From NCBI GenBank assembly GCA_045538425.1, contig JAZSRJ010000081.1:1-23454 (forward strand): a DNA stretch of 23,454 nt, in the 5' to 3' direction. The DNA is from CALVJJ01 sp045538425 (GTDB lineage Bacteria; Bacillota; Clostridia; Christensenellales; UBA1242). Below are positions 15,260 through 23,328 of the stretch, piece by piece; within the stretch, counting starts at the first letter, position 1, and every line of letters begins with the position of its first letter. The notes beneath the pieces were generated by a model, which saw only the letters and a program-made list of their open reading frames with translations, was not told the origin of the DNA and did no database searches. Position numbers and translations under genes: made by a program.

Positions 15260-15424
15260 TTAATCTATTCTAATGGCACCCATTGGGCAAATACTTTCAC
15301 AAGTACCACATTGGATACACAAATTAGGATCTATGACTGCTTTTCCATCTTTCATTGTGATGGCTTGTACTGGACAATTACGCATGCATACACCACAACC
15401 AATACAACTTTCTTTGTCTACCAT
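15260..15424 (-). CDS. 2[4Fe-4S] ferredoxin
   Basis: A 54-residue bacterial ferredoxin that carries electrons at low potential in the cytoplasm. It has two C-x2-C-x2-C-x3-C-P motifs: CIGCGVCMRNCP (Cys 7, 10, 13, 17) and CIQCGTCESICP (Cys 36, 39, 42, 46), each followed by a short hydrophobic turn (VQAI, MGAI). Length is exactly that of clostridial ferredoxins, which supports an anaerobic host. I choose the ATG at 15422-15424, six bases after AGGAGA. An in-frame ATG ten codons earlier lacks proper spacing to its GGAG. It is a single-gene unit with its own promoter. Confidence 0.95.
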   Translation of the reverse strand: MVDKESCIGCGVCMRNCPVQAITMKDGKAVIDPNLCIQCGTCESICPMGAIRID

Positions 15425-15473
15425 GATTGCTCTCCTTATAATGTTAATTGGCATACTCCTGCCTCTACTTAAA

Positions 15474-15502
15474 ATTATAGCAAATAAAAAAATATTTGTA
15501 CA
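15474..15502 (-). promoter_or_regulatory. promoter of the ferredoxin gene
   Basis: On the minus strand TGTACA (15497-15502), 17 bases, then a consensus TATAAT (15474-15479). The leader would be about 45 bases. Confidence 0.6.
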
Positions 15503-15560
15503 CTATTTTTTACTGAAAAATAAAAAATAAAAACATCCAAACATAGCAAAAAATACACAA

Positions 15561-15607
15561 AGAAAAAATCAATAAAATCAACTATATTTCATATGATTTT
15601 ATTGATT
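15561..15607 (-). terminator. terminator of the TauE/SafE pair
   Basis: On the minus strand a perfect 14-base stem (15594-15607 with 15567-15580), 13-base loop, followed by a T-rich tail. The stem is AT-rich, so efficiency may be modest. Confidence 0.7.
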
Positions 15608-15615
15608 ACATAGTA

Positions 15616-16056
15616 CTATTTTTTATAGTTTTGCACGTCTTTTTTTTCGTTCGTAATTACTAGTGCACGCGACTTACCTTCCGTCTTATTATGAAAATGT
15701 TGATAGACCAAAACCCCTATTTGGAACAAAGCCAGAACAATCAAAAATACACCAAACATGATTTGAAGAATTCTTTGATTAAGATGGATAGCAAGAAGTG
15801 ACCCAACAACACTCAGTCCTACTCCCCCTAAAATCATAAACAATCCTTTTTTATAATCCACCAAATGATTACACATATGAATAATAAGTGACACTACTGC
15901 CGTTGGTAAAAAAGCAAACAGGTTGATTCCTTGTGCCAATCGCTGTTCTACAGAAAAGAAAATGGTCAGTACTGGAATTAATAAAGTTCCACCTCCCATA
16001 CCCATCCCTGCAATGAGACCACTTGCAACACTTGCTATAATCAACCAAATTGTCAT
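15616..16056 (-). CDS. half-size TauE/SafE permease subunit B
   Basis: About 146 residues, with roughly four hydrophobic helices. The first carries the TauE/SafE signature GLIAGMGMGGGTLLIPVL; the family normally has about 250 residues and eight helices built from two such repeats, and exports sulfite, sulfoacetate or other organic anions. This gene encodes a single repeat. The ATG at 16054-16056 overlaps the TGA of the preceding half-gene (ATGA), a translational-coupling arrangement; a GTG two codons earlier is the alternative start. The hydrophilic tail of about 25 residues is Lys-rich. The natural reading is a heterodimer with the neighbour that rebuilds one permease. Substrate unknown. Confidence 0.82.
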   Translation of the reverse strand: MTIWLIIASVASGLIAGMGMGGGTLLIPVLTIFFSVEQRLAQGINLFAFLPTAVVSLIIHMCNHLVDYKKGLFMILGGVGLSVVGSLLAIHLNQRILQIMFGVFLIVLALFQIGVLVYQHFHNKTEGKSRALVITNEKKDVQNYKK

Positions 16057-16496
16057 ACCCACACCATCCTAACACCTGCCACAATCATTACAATAGCAAA
16101 CAAAACACTAAGCACTTTGCTATTGATTTTCTTCAAACAAAATGCCCCAATAGCACCTCCCACAACAAAACTTCCTGTAATGATCCACAATCTTGCATCA
16201 AATTCTACAGATCCTTTAATCCAGTAAATGATAAAACTTACAATACTTAAAAACAACATAACAAAAATAGTCGTTGCATGTGCTTTTTTGTTTTCTTCTC
16301 CTAAAAGGAATACAAGAACTGGCACACAAAGCATGCCACCTCCTCCGCCCCAAAACCCATTCACAAAACCAATGGAACACCCCATTAGAAGTGCAAACCA
16401 CCAACTATCTATCCATTTTTTCTTACTATCTTGACTAATCATACGATAAATATTGACCATAAAAATGGCATGTATACTCTTTGAATTTTGTTTCAT
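16053..16496 (-). CDS. half-size TauE/SafE permease subunit A
   Basis: 147 residues with about four hydrophobic helices from residue 34 on, beginning with GFVNGFWGGGGGMLCVPVLVFLLG, a clear copy of the TauE/SafE repeat motif. The gene is intact rather than a broken full-length gene: both it and its neighbour have their own starts and the N-terminal glycine motif, so this is not a frameshift in the middle of one gene. About 30 hydrophilic residues precede the first helix. No good ribosome binding site is visible before the ATG at 16496; internal Met codons at 16458-16460 or 16440-16442 are possible starts. Downstream neighbour overlaps by four bases. Confidence 0.8.
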   Translation of the reverse strand: MKQNSKSIHAIFMVNIYRMISQDSKKKWIDSWWFALLMGCSIGFVNGFWGGGGGMLCVPVLVFLLGEENKKAHATTIFVMLFLSIVSFIIYWIKGSVEFDARLWIITGSFVVGGAIGAFCLKKINSKVLSVLFAIVMIVAGVRMVWV

Positions 16497-16572
16497 ACTA
16501 AGTCAAATACCATATTTTTCCAATTTTGCCATAAGATAGTTGCAATAATACAACGAAAGTTTGCCTATTTGA

Positions 16573-16601
16573 TTGCAAAAAATAGAAAAATACTATATAA
16601 T
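16573..16601 (+). promoter_or_regulatory. promoter of the large surface protein gene
   Basis: TTGCAA (16573-16578), 17 bases, consensus TATAAT (16596-16601). Leader about 27 bases. Confidence 0.78.
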
Positions 16602-16634
16602 TAGTTAGTTAATCTATATATAAAGGTGGCTTAC

Positions 16635-19600
16635 ATGTTAAAATACGCAAAACTTAAAAAACTAAACAAATCTATGGTATCTACAGGCCTTGCTACTGGT
16701 GTTGTTGCAAGCGCATTCGTAGGTTATACTTATCTACCTAACAACAACTCTGTCTACGCTACAGATTATCGTAATGACAATCCAACATATATCAGTAGCA
16801 ACTACAACTTTGAAGAGACTGGTAGTGATAGTGTTTGGTCTCCTAACACATTTGACGCTATCGATCCAAACAACATTGGAGAAAGCGACTCTGTTAAAGC
16901 TGGTGTTATTGATAGTACCGTAACAAGTGTAGAAGATTATGAAGAGACTTATGGCCTTACCGAACAAGAATGGAAAACCATCAATCAAGGCTTGTCTACC
17001 GATTCTTCTGACAATGGTCGTTATCACCAATTGATGATTAATAGTGAAGAATCTATCCAATACGGATTTGAGACAAAATCATTTGACCTCAACCCTAATT
17101 CTTACTATGTCATTTCTGTTTACGCAAAAGTGCTCAGTTCTCAAGGTGGTTTTGGTACAATTGTTCTTGATGGATTATCCAATACACAACAAAGCAACTC
17201 TATTCGTATCTATGATACAAGTTGGGATACCTATTCTTTCTTTGTATCTACTGGTGCCAACCAAAAAGAAACTGTAAAACTTCAATTATGGCTTGGTAGC
17301 CCAGAAGAAACCAGTCTTGACACCGTTTTGTTCAACAAAATCAATTTTACAGAATATAGTGAAGATTTTTTCAAAACTGACTTAAATGTTAATATGACAA
17401 GTAGTCCTAACAAAACCTTGTCTATTGATCTAGAACAATACGACAACATCACTGCTCCATTTGATAACGCAGATTTTTCAACCAATCTTACTACCGGTTG
17501 GAGCACGATCACAACAACTGTAGATACCATTGAAAAAGATTGCAATATCTATGATATTGATAGCACTTACCCACAAGAACTAAAGGATCTTGGTATTACC
17601 AATCCTACTGTAATCAATAGTGCTACTACCCCTTCTGCACTTCTTATGTACAATAAAGAAGATACTGCACAAGGATTAAAGAGCAATTCTTTCAAAATCA
17701 GTAGAGACAATATCTATCGTGTTAGCGTATGGGCAAAAAGTGATTGTCAAGTAGGCAATGGCGCTACAATCAAATTAGTAAGCGATCACGACAGCGAAGT
17801 TGTTGCAAACCAAACTGTTGCAACTAGTATTACATCCAATCCAACTTTTGCTGATTGGTCACAATACAATTTTTATATTAAAGGCAACTCTACAGCCAAC
17901 CAATTCGTTCACTTAGAATTATGGCTTGGAACAGAAGATGCCAAAACAAGTGGTTATGTATGGTTTGACGATATCACTATCCAACAAGTCACCTATACAG
18001 AATATTCTAATCCTCTAGGTACACACCAAACATTGAATCTTGATACCAATAATACTACAGGGATTAAAAATAGCAACTTTACTTCAGTCAACAATACAAC
18101 ACTTAACAATATTGCCCCACTTGCTCCAAGCAACTGGACACTCACAAGTAGTGATGAAGATTTTGACAAAGAAAAAAGTATGAGTGGTGTCATCAACACC
18201 AATTCCAATCTTTTTAGCCAAACCATTGAGTATCTAAAAGACATGGAATATTATACAGAACTTACACAATTACCACTTACACCTAGTGAAAATAGTTCTG
18301 TTACCACCACAACAACGACAAATAAAGTTTTGATGATTGCTAATGGCAATCTTACAACAAGCCAAACATATACAAGTGATCAATTCGAAGTATCTGCCAA
18401 TTCATACAACAGAATTAACTTCCAAATTTTGACACAATCCGTTCAAGCTAGTGAAAATAGCGGTGTAACTATTGCCATTAAAAATGGAGACAAAACGATT
18501 TATCAATATAGCGGTATTGCAAGTGAAGGCACATGGACACAATACAGTGCATATATTGCAGCTGGCAGTTCCTCAAGCAATTATACCATTGAAGTCACAT
18601 TAGACAATTCTACAGGTTACGCATTCTTCGACAATATCACCCTAACAACATTTGATGATGCAAGCAAAATGACCTTGGATTATGACAATGCAGATATTGA
18701 CAACAAGAAGAAAATTGACCAAACAAGCACACTTTTCACCAATTATGTTGATAATGATTTTGTAACTGACGGATATTATGATCCATTTGATTGGACATTT
18801 GCAACAAAAAACAATCCAGAAAATGCTACTATTCATGCTGGTGTAAAAGATCAAAAACTAACTATCTATGCTGGAAGTGAAGTATATAGCACTTACACAT
18901 ACGACAATGATTATAGTTTTGACGCAGATAGTTATTATCAATTATCTGTCACAATCAAAACCTCCAACATGGGACAAAGTGATATCTACACAAAAACTGA
19001 TGAATCAGGCAATGTTTACCAATATGGTGCAAGTATCAATTTGAGCAATATTGGAACATTTGATGCGATTATTACAGAAGGATATAAAACTTACACCTTC
19101 TTCATTGCACCAAACACATCTACCACTTCTACCCTATCTATTAGTTTGGGAAGTGAAAATGCTTTCACCTATGGTAATGTTCAAGTTCAAGATATCACAC
19201 TTACAAAACTTGCAGACAAGACAGAATTTGACAGTCTAACTGACAGTATTGATGGCCAATACAACATGATCATCAATAATATCCAAACACCAGAAGAAGA
19301 TACTGATGAGGATACAACAACAACCAATCCAAACAATGACTTAAGACTTGACCTTGTTATTCCTTCAGTCCTTATGGCTCTTGCCCTACTCATTGCTCTA
19401 ATTGGTACAATTTTACGTAGAGTAAGAATCCACAAACGTCCAAAAATTAAGACCTCTTATGATAGAAGAAAAACGATTGAGTTAGAGATGAACAAACAAG
19501 AAAGAATCGAACTTCGTCGTAACATTATCAATGATCTTAACACCGAAATCTTAGCAATTGATGAAGAAATTGAAGCAATGAAGAAAGAATTTGATATCTT

Positions 19601-20102
19601 GACCAAAGAATCAAAAACGGAACATGCCGAAATCATCGCAGGATACGAAGCAGAAAAAACTAAAATTGAAACAGAACACAAAGATGCGGTTAGTCAATAT
19701 AAAGAGAAAATCAAATCTCTTAATAATGATGAAGAAAAAGCAAAAGCTGAAAAACAATTTGCAAAATATATTAGACATCTTCAAGATAAAGAATCTGCTA
19801 TTGCTAAGAAATTAGAAATCAAAGATGACAAAACTGCTCTTCTTGAAGCAAAACGTGAACTTCAAATCAAAAAACATCTTGAAAGAAAACTTCTCTTACA
19901 ACAAGAGATAGAACAAATCGAACTTGAAATTGAAGCAATTGCTCGTGAAGAAGAAGAAATGTGGAGCGAGTATCGTAAAGCAAAAGAAATGGAAAAAGAA
20001 GAAAAACTTTTGTATCGTGCTGAAAAGAAAAAATTCAAACAAAAACAAAAAGCAGCTAAAACAAAAGAAATTGCTGACGATCAAGACAAAGAAGAACAAT
20101 AA
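16635..20102 (+). CDS. large transmembrane protein: four extracellular beta-sandwich modules plus cytoplasmic coiled coil
   Basis: A 1155-residue protein I cannot assign to a named family. A basic N-terminus and hydrophobic stretch (about 13-30) ending SVYA look like a signal peptide cut near residue 42. Four related modules follow (about 60-245, 275-455, 480-680, 700-860). Each has a strand like SYYVISVYAK, then W-x-x-Y-x-F-x-V with xLxLWLG, then a closing VWFDDITI-type strand; this resembles galactose-binding-like carbohydrate-binding modules (CBM4/9 type). An acidic Thr-rich linker leads to one membrane helix (about 905-927), an RRVRIHKRPK stop-transfer, and a charged coiled coil (about 945-1140) with KQE repeats. 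The ATG at 16635 follows AGGTGG; a GTG nine bases earlier is the longer alternative. It has no sortase motif and no enzyme domain. Single-gene unit with strong promoter and terminator. Confidence 0.85.
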   Translation: MLKYAKLKKLNKSMVSTGLATGVVASAFVGYTYLPNNNSVYATDYRNDNPTYISSNYNFEETGSDSVWSPNTFDAIDPNNIGESDSVKAGVIDSTVTSVEDYEETYGLTEQEWKTINQGLSTDSSDNGRYHQLMINSEESIQYGFETKSFDLNPNSYYVISVYAKVLSSQGGFGTIVLDGLSNTQQSNSIRIYDTSWDTYSFFVSTGANQKETVKLQLWLGSPEETSLDTVLFNKINFTEYSEDFFKTDLNVNMTSSPNKTLSIDLEQYDNITAPFDNADFSTNLTTGWSTITTTVDTIEKDCNIYDIDSTYPQELKDLGITNPTVINSATTPSALLMYNKEDTAQGLKSNSFKISRDNIYRVSVWAKSDCQVGNGATIKLVSDHDSEVVANQTVATSITSNPTFADWSQYNFYIKGNSTANQFVHLELWLGTEDAKTSGYVWFDDITIQQVTYTEYSNPLGTHQTLNLDTNNTTGIKNSNFTSVNNTTLNNIAPLAPSNWTLTSSDEDFDKEKSMSGVINTNSNLFSQTIEYLKDMEYYTELTQLPLTPSENSSVTTTTTTNKVLMIANGNLTTSQTYTSDQFEVSANSYNRINFQILTQSVQASENSGVTIAIKNGDKTIYQYSGIASEGTWTQYSAYIAAGSSSSNYTIEVTLDNSTGYAFFDNITLTTFDDASKMTLDYDNADIDNKKKIDQTSTLFTNYVDNDFVTDGYYDPFDWTFATKNNPENATIHAGVKDQKLTIYAGSEVYSTYTYDNDYSFDADSYYQLSVTIKTSNMGQSDIYTKTDESGNVYQYGASINLSNIGTFDAIITEGYKTYTFFIAPNTSTTSTLSISLGSENAFTYGNVQVQDITLTKLADKTEFDSLTDSIDGQYNMIINNIQTPEEDTDEDTTTTNPNNDLRLDLVIPSVLMALALLIALIGTILRRVRIHKRPKIKTSYDRRKTIELEMNKQERIELRRNIINDLNTEILAIDEEIEAMKKEFDILTKESKTEHAEIIAGYEAEKTKIETEHKDAVSQYKEKIKSLNNDEEKAKAEKQFAKYIRHLQDKESAIAKKLEIKDDKTALLEAKRELQIKKHLERKLLLQQEIEQIELEIEAIAREEEEMWSEYRKAKEMEKEEKLLYRAEKKKFKQKQKAAKTKEIADDQDKEEQ

Positions 20103-20103
20103 T

Positions 20104-20133
20104 AAAAAGACACTGACAACAGTGTCTTTTTTT
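20104..20133. terminator. bidirectional terminator
   Basis: AAAAAGACACTG (20104-20115), loop ACAA, matching arm and T run. It ends both the large protein gene and the convergent LysM gene, whose stop codon (20132-20134) touches it. Confidence 0.92.
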
Positions 20134-20473
20134 ATTCTATAATCAGTTTTTGTCCCACAAACAACTTATCTGTTGTTAGATGATTTTTTAATCTTATTTC
20201 TGCAATATCTACATGATATTGATCACATATCAACTTAAGTGTATCAAGAGGTTTTACAGTATAAGTTTGTACATTCCCTCCATTGACAAACAACAATTGC
20301 CCTACATATACTTCTTTATCTGGTATTTCACCTAATTTTTGACGCAATGTTGAAACTTGATCTCCTTCTTTGACCCTATAGACAAAATTTCGTTTTGCAT
20401 TGGATACTAGCATTGTATTAGATTGTGATGTTTCTATCCATTCACCATTTTGCCCCATACGTACCAATTTCAT
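20132..20473 (-). CDS. LysM-domain protein without signal peptide
   Basis: 113 residues. The C-terminal half (69-113, QTYTVKPLDTLKLICDQYHV through LFVGQKLIIE) is a clear LysM domain, a fold that binds GlcNAc-containing glycans in peptidoglycan. Residues 29-64 (FVYRVKEGDQV, then VYVGQLLFVN) look like a second, degenerate LysM. The first 25 residues (MKLVRMGQNGEWIETSQ) are hydrophilic; there is no signal peptide or membrane helix, so export is not evident. Similar small LysM proteins without signal act in spore-coat assembly in sporulating Bacillota, where the mother-cell cytoplasm is the site of action, but sporulation of this organism is not shown. A GGGGGT ribosome binding site stands a few bases before the ATG. 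Confidence 0.82.
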   Translation of the reverse strand: MKLVRMGQNGEWIETSQSNTMLVSNAKRNFVYRVKEGDQVSTLRQKLGEIPDKEVYVGQLLFVNGGNVQTYTVKPLDTLKLICDQYHVDIAEIRLKNHLTTDKLFVGQKLIIE

Positions 20474-20538
20474 ATCTACCCCCTATCTCCTAAAATACGA
20501 ATATTTGTCACACAATTTCCCATATATATAATTGATTA

Positions 20539-20564
20539 CATAACAAAATAAGCATATTGTTATG
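20539..20564. repeat. inverted repeat between LysM and flippase genes
   Basis: CATAACAA (20539-20546) and TTGTTATG (20557-20564), perfect 8-base arms with a 10-base spacer, in the divergent intergenic region. A protein-binding operator is possible. Confidence 0.5.
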
Positions 20565-20593
20565 TTTATATTTATTCTATAGGAGTCAATTTT

Positions 20594-22102
20594 GTGAACA
20601 AATTATTCAAATCTGTTGCTATCGTTACACTATTTTCTATTCTAACACGCTTTTTAGCCTTTGTTTTTAAGGTTATTATTTCCCGTAATATTTCCCCCGA
20701 AACTCTTGGTATCTACACCATTAGTATTTCTATTTTCGTAGTGCTTGCAACCCTCATTAGTAGTGGTCTACCTGTGACAATTAGTAGACTCACAGCTTCT
20801 TTTATGGTTCAAAACAAAAAAGACAAACTATGGAAAACAATTAGTTGTGGCATGATCATTAGTTTGATTGCTTCTGTCATACTTTGTTTGATTATTGTAT
20901 TATGTAAAAATTTTATTACAATGTTTGCCGATAATCTAGTCTATACCATGATTCTTTATATGCTACCTGCTGTCATTTTTTCTGCCATCTATGCTTCCAT
21001 TAAAGGCTATCTATGGGGTATGGAAAAATATCTTTCTGTAAGTGCTGTAGAACTTTTTGAACAGATTATTCGTATTTTATTCTGTGTTGCACTATTTTAC
21101 TGGACTAGCACTTTTGAAACATCCCTTATACCAAGCATTACTTTATCTATTGCTTGTTTTGCAAGTACTGCCTTCGGTGTTGTCTTATATTTTGTACATA
21201 AAGGAAAACTAACCACACCTACTCATCACTACAAAACATTGTTATGTGCATCCATCCCTATTACCGCAGTTAGAACGGCTAATAGTTTTTTAAGCCCTCT
21301 CATCAACATTATTCTACCCGTACGACTTATGGCTTGCGGTTACACAAAAAATCAAAGCCTTGCTCAATTAGGTACATTTATGGGGATGACAATGCCATTA
21401 CTTAGTATTCCTAGTACAATGATTGGTTCACTTGCTATGGTACTCATCCCCCAAATTGCTATACTACATGGATCTAACCAAACCAATACTTTATCAAAAC
21501 AAATATCTAGTGCTATAAAATTCACTATTCTTTGTTGCATGTTATGTCTTCCTGTATACTTAAGTCTTGGCACTTTAATGGGTAATCTTTTATTTGATAA
21601 TATTCAAGCAGGAATATATTTAAGCACCTCTGCTTGGATTATTGTACCAACTGGCTTAGCCATGCTAACCACTTCTATTCTTAACTCCCTTGGATTAGAA
21701 AAAAAGACTTTCATCTACTTCCTCATCTCTACCACTTTATCCCTTACTTCTCTTGTTGTATTACCACCTTTGGTTGGAATGCAAGCCGTTGTCTACAGCC
21801 TTGGTATTGCACAAATTGCAACAGCACTTCTTAATATTAGAGCTATAAAAAAATCGTTACACATCTCTATCCCTATTGTAAAACCTATTGTTTATCAAGG
21901 TTGTATAGCTCTAGCTGTCACGATTCTTGGAAAATTCTTATACAATATTTGCATTCTATTATTCCCTAATATAGTTACATTACTGATCATAGCTACTGTA
22001 TGTGTTATTGCGTTTGTTTTGCTAGCAATTACTTTCCAACAATTAGATATTACCTATATTAAAAATAGTTTGCAATCAAAGAAATCAAAACTTAGAGTAT
22101 AA
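20594..22102 (+). CDS. SpoVB/MurJ-family lipid flippase-like protein
   Basis: A 502-residue membrane protein with about fourteen helices, of the MOP superfamily polysaccharide-export group typified by SpoVB and related to MurJ and Wzx. The N-terminus FKSVAIVTLFSILTRFLAFVFKVIISRNISPE matches the SpoVB opening (G-x-x-x-R-x-x-G-x-x-x-x-x), with the invariant Arg19 and Lys26; later LPVTISRL and GYLWGMEKY are family features. These proteins flip undecaprenyl-linked wall precursors or glycans across the membrane. It starts at GTG, eight bases after AGGAGT. It is not possible from sequence alone to tell the sporulation paralogue from the vegetative one, or from a polysaccharide flippase. DUF421 follows after 27 bases. 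Confidence 0.87.
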   Translation: MNKLFKSVAIVTLFSILTRFLAFVFKVIISRNISPETLGIYTISISIFVVLATLISSGLPVTISRLTASFMVQNKKDKLWKTISCGMIISLIASVILCLIIVLCKNFITMFADNLVYTMILYMLPAVIFSAIYASIKGYLWGMEKYLSVSAVELFEQIIRILFCVALFYWTSTFETSLIPSITLSIACFASTAFGVVLYFVHKGKLTTPTHHYKTLLCASIPITAVRTANSFLSPLINIILPVRLMACGYTKNQSLAQLGTFMGMTMPLLSIPSTMIGSLAMVLIPQIAILHGSNQTNTLSKQISSAIKFTILCCMLCLPVYLSLGTLMGNLLFDNIQAGIYLSTSAWIIVPTGLAMLTTSILNSLGLEKKTFIYFLISTTLSLTSLVVLPPLVGMQAVVYSLGIAQIATALLNIRAIKKSLHISIPIVKPIVYQGCIALAVTILGKFLYNICILLFPNIVTLLIIATVCVIAFVLLAITFQQLDITYIKNSLQSKKSKLRV

Positions 22103-22115
22103 AATATTATTTTTC

Positions 22116-22134
22116 GTCTACCATTACCTATGAC
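22116..22134 (+). repeat. shared start-site element, copy 2
   Basis: GTCTACCATTACCTATGAC across the ATG at 22130; 18 of 19 bases equal copy 1 at 6490-6508. No Shine-Dalgarno is present here either. Confidence 0.5.
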
Positions 22135-22849
22135 TTATACTATTATTGTTAGAAGCATTATTATTTATTGTGTTGTCCTACTATTCCTTAGAATCATGGG
22201 TAAAAGACAATTAGGCGAAATGCAACCATATGAGTTTGTTATAACGATGATTATTGCCGACTTAGCAACCATTCCAATGTCAGACACTGCTCTACCATTG
22301 GCTCACGGAATTATTCCTATTTGCACGCTTGCACTTCTACACTTTTTCTTTTCCTTTCTTAGCAGGAAAAGCAATCTTGTCCGTAAGATTCTCAATGGAA
22401 AACCTGTCATTGTGATTACACCAGAAGGCGTAGATTACACATCGCTTCAATTACTCAATATGACTTTCAATGATTTACAAGAATTGTTAAGAACCAGTGG
22501 ACATTTTCATCTAGACGAAATCCTTTATGCCATTATGCAAACCAATGGATCATTGACAGTCATTCCTAGAGCACAATGTTCTCCATTGACCGCACAAGAT
22601 ATGCAACTAGAAAAAGCAGAAAGCACTTTACCGATGATGATTATCAATGCTGGAAAATTTGAAGAAGACAATTTGAAAGTTGCAAAATTATCTACAGAAA
22701 CACTAACAAACACATTGCATCAATTAGGCTATCATGTAAAAGATCTTATCTTGGTCACACTCGATCAAAATGGTAAGTTGTATATTAAGCCGAAAAAAGG
22801 TAAATTTACTGTCCACACTATTCCCTATAATGGACAAAAAAACTGGTAG
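22130..22849 (+). CDS. DUF421 (YetF-like) membrane protein
   Basis: 239 residues of the YetF/DUF421 family. Three N-terminal helices (about 5-22, 34-50 and 58-78) contain the family signature LRIMGKRQLGEMQPYEFVI. The cytoplasmic part has PVIVITPEGVDYTSLQLLNMTFNDLQELLRTSGHFHLDEILYAIMQTNGSLTVIP, the conserved core, and ends with a helical domain. Members of this family occur near wall-active and spore-related genes, and Bacillus YetF and YrbG are annotated as membrane proteins of unknown biochemical role. It is followed directly by a DUF4363 gene, the usual partner in clostridia. No Shine-Dalgarno precedes the ATG; initiation may use the shared element described separately. Confidence 0.88.
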   Translation: MTYTIIVRSIIIYCVVLLFLRIMGKRQLGEMQPYEFVITMIIADLATIPMSDTALPLAHGIIPICTLALLHFFFSFLSRKSNLVRKILNGKPVIVITPEGVDYTSLQLLNMTFNDLQELLRTSGHFHLDEILYAIMQTNGSLTVIPRAQCSPLTAQDMQLEKAESTLPMMIINAGKFEEDNLKVAKLSTETLTNTLHQLGYHVKDLILVTLDQNGKLYIKPKKGKFTVHTIPYNGQKNW

Positions 22850-22855
22850 GTGTTT

Positions 22856-23242
22856 ATGTTTCGAAGAATTTGTTTGGTTGTTGTATTTGCCAGTTTAGTT
22901 TTTTTAGGAACATACGAAATTGTTGCCGTAACTCAGTTCTTAAATCATATGGAATTTGTTGTGTTGGAAATAAAAGATCGTATGGAACAATCTCCGGATA
23001 ATATCACACATGTATACGAATACGTCACTCAAGAAAAAGCATATTGGGAAAAACGAGAAAAAAATCTCAATCTTATGTTTAATCACAAAGACTTAAAAAG
23101 CGTATGCGACACAATGAATCGTGTTGTTACTTATGTCTCCCAAAATGATTATGATAATGCCTTGGTTGAGACCAATGTTCTTATTGAATCAGTGTTTGAA
23201 CTTCGATATGTTATGGGATTCAATCTAGATAATATCTTATAG
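22856..23242 (+). CDS. DUF4363 protein
   Basis: 128 residues: one N-terminal membrane helix (about 5-22) and an extracytoplasmic, largely helical domain with the DUF4363 pattern (AYWEKREKNLNLMFNHKDLKSV, then DTMNRVVTYVSQNDYDNALVET, and a closing NLDNIL). The function of the family is unknown, but it is regularly encoded next to DUF421 genes, as here, so the two probably form a complex. I choose the ATG at 22856-22858 because AGGTG ends four bases before it; a GTG two codons earlier overlaps that site. The distance to the DUF421 stop is six bases. Confidence 0.82.
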   Translation: MFRRICLVVVFASLVFLGTYEIVAVTQFLNHMEFVVLEIKDRMEQSPDNITHVYEYVTQEKAYWEKREKNLNLMFNHKDLKSVCDTMNRVVTYVSQNDYDNALVETNVLIESVFELRYVMGFNLDNIL

Positions 23243-23298
23243 TATGCAATTAACAAAATATCCTGCAATATAGACAAAAATACTTTATTGCATAATAC

Positions 23299-23328
23299 AA
23301 AAAAAGTTAGGTTATCCTAACTTTTTTT
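23299..23328. terminator. bidirectional terminator, DUF4363 / uvrA
   Basis: A run of A, GTTAGG (23306-23311), loop TTAT, CCTAAC (23316-23321) and a T run. The uvrA stop codon (23317-23319 on the minus strand) lies within the stem. Confidence 0.9.

Noticed and set aside
16053..16062. Frameshift splitting one TauE/SafE gene into two pieces
   Set aside because: Both pieces carry their own first-helix glycine motif and start, so they are two repeats and not the two ends of one broken gene at a single error; the ATGA overlap is typical of coupled genes.
16602..16634. A riboswitch or leader before the large surface protein gene
   Set aside because: The leader predicted from the promoter is only about 27 bases, too short for a structured regulator.
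16800..19230. Recent tandem DNA repeats in the large gene
   Set aside because: The four modules are similar only at the protein motif level; I see no long identical DNA stretches.
19896..20099. A phenylalanine-rich minus-strand frame opposite the end of the large protein
   Set aside because: It mirrors the Lys/Glu codons of the coiled coil and lacks start signals.
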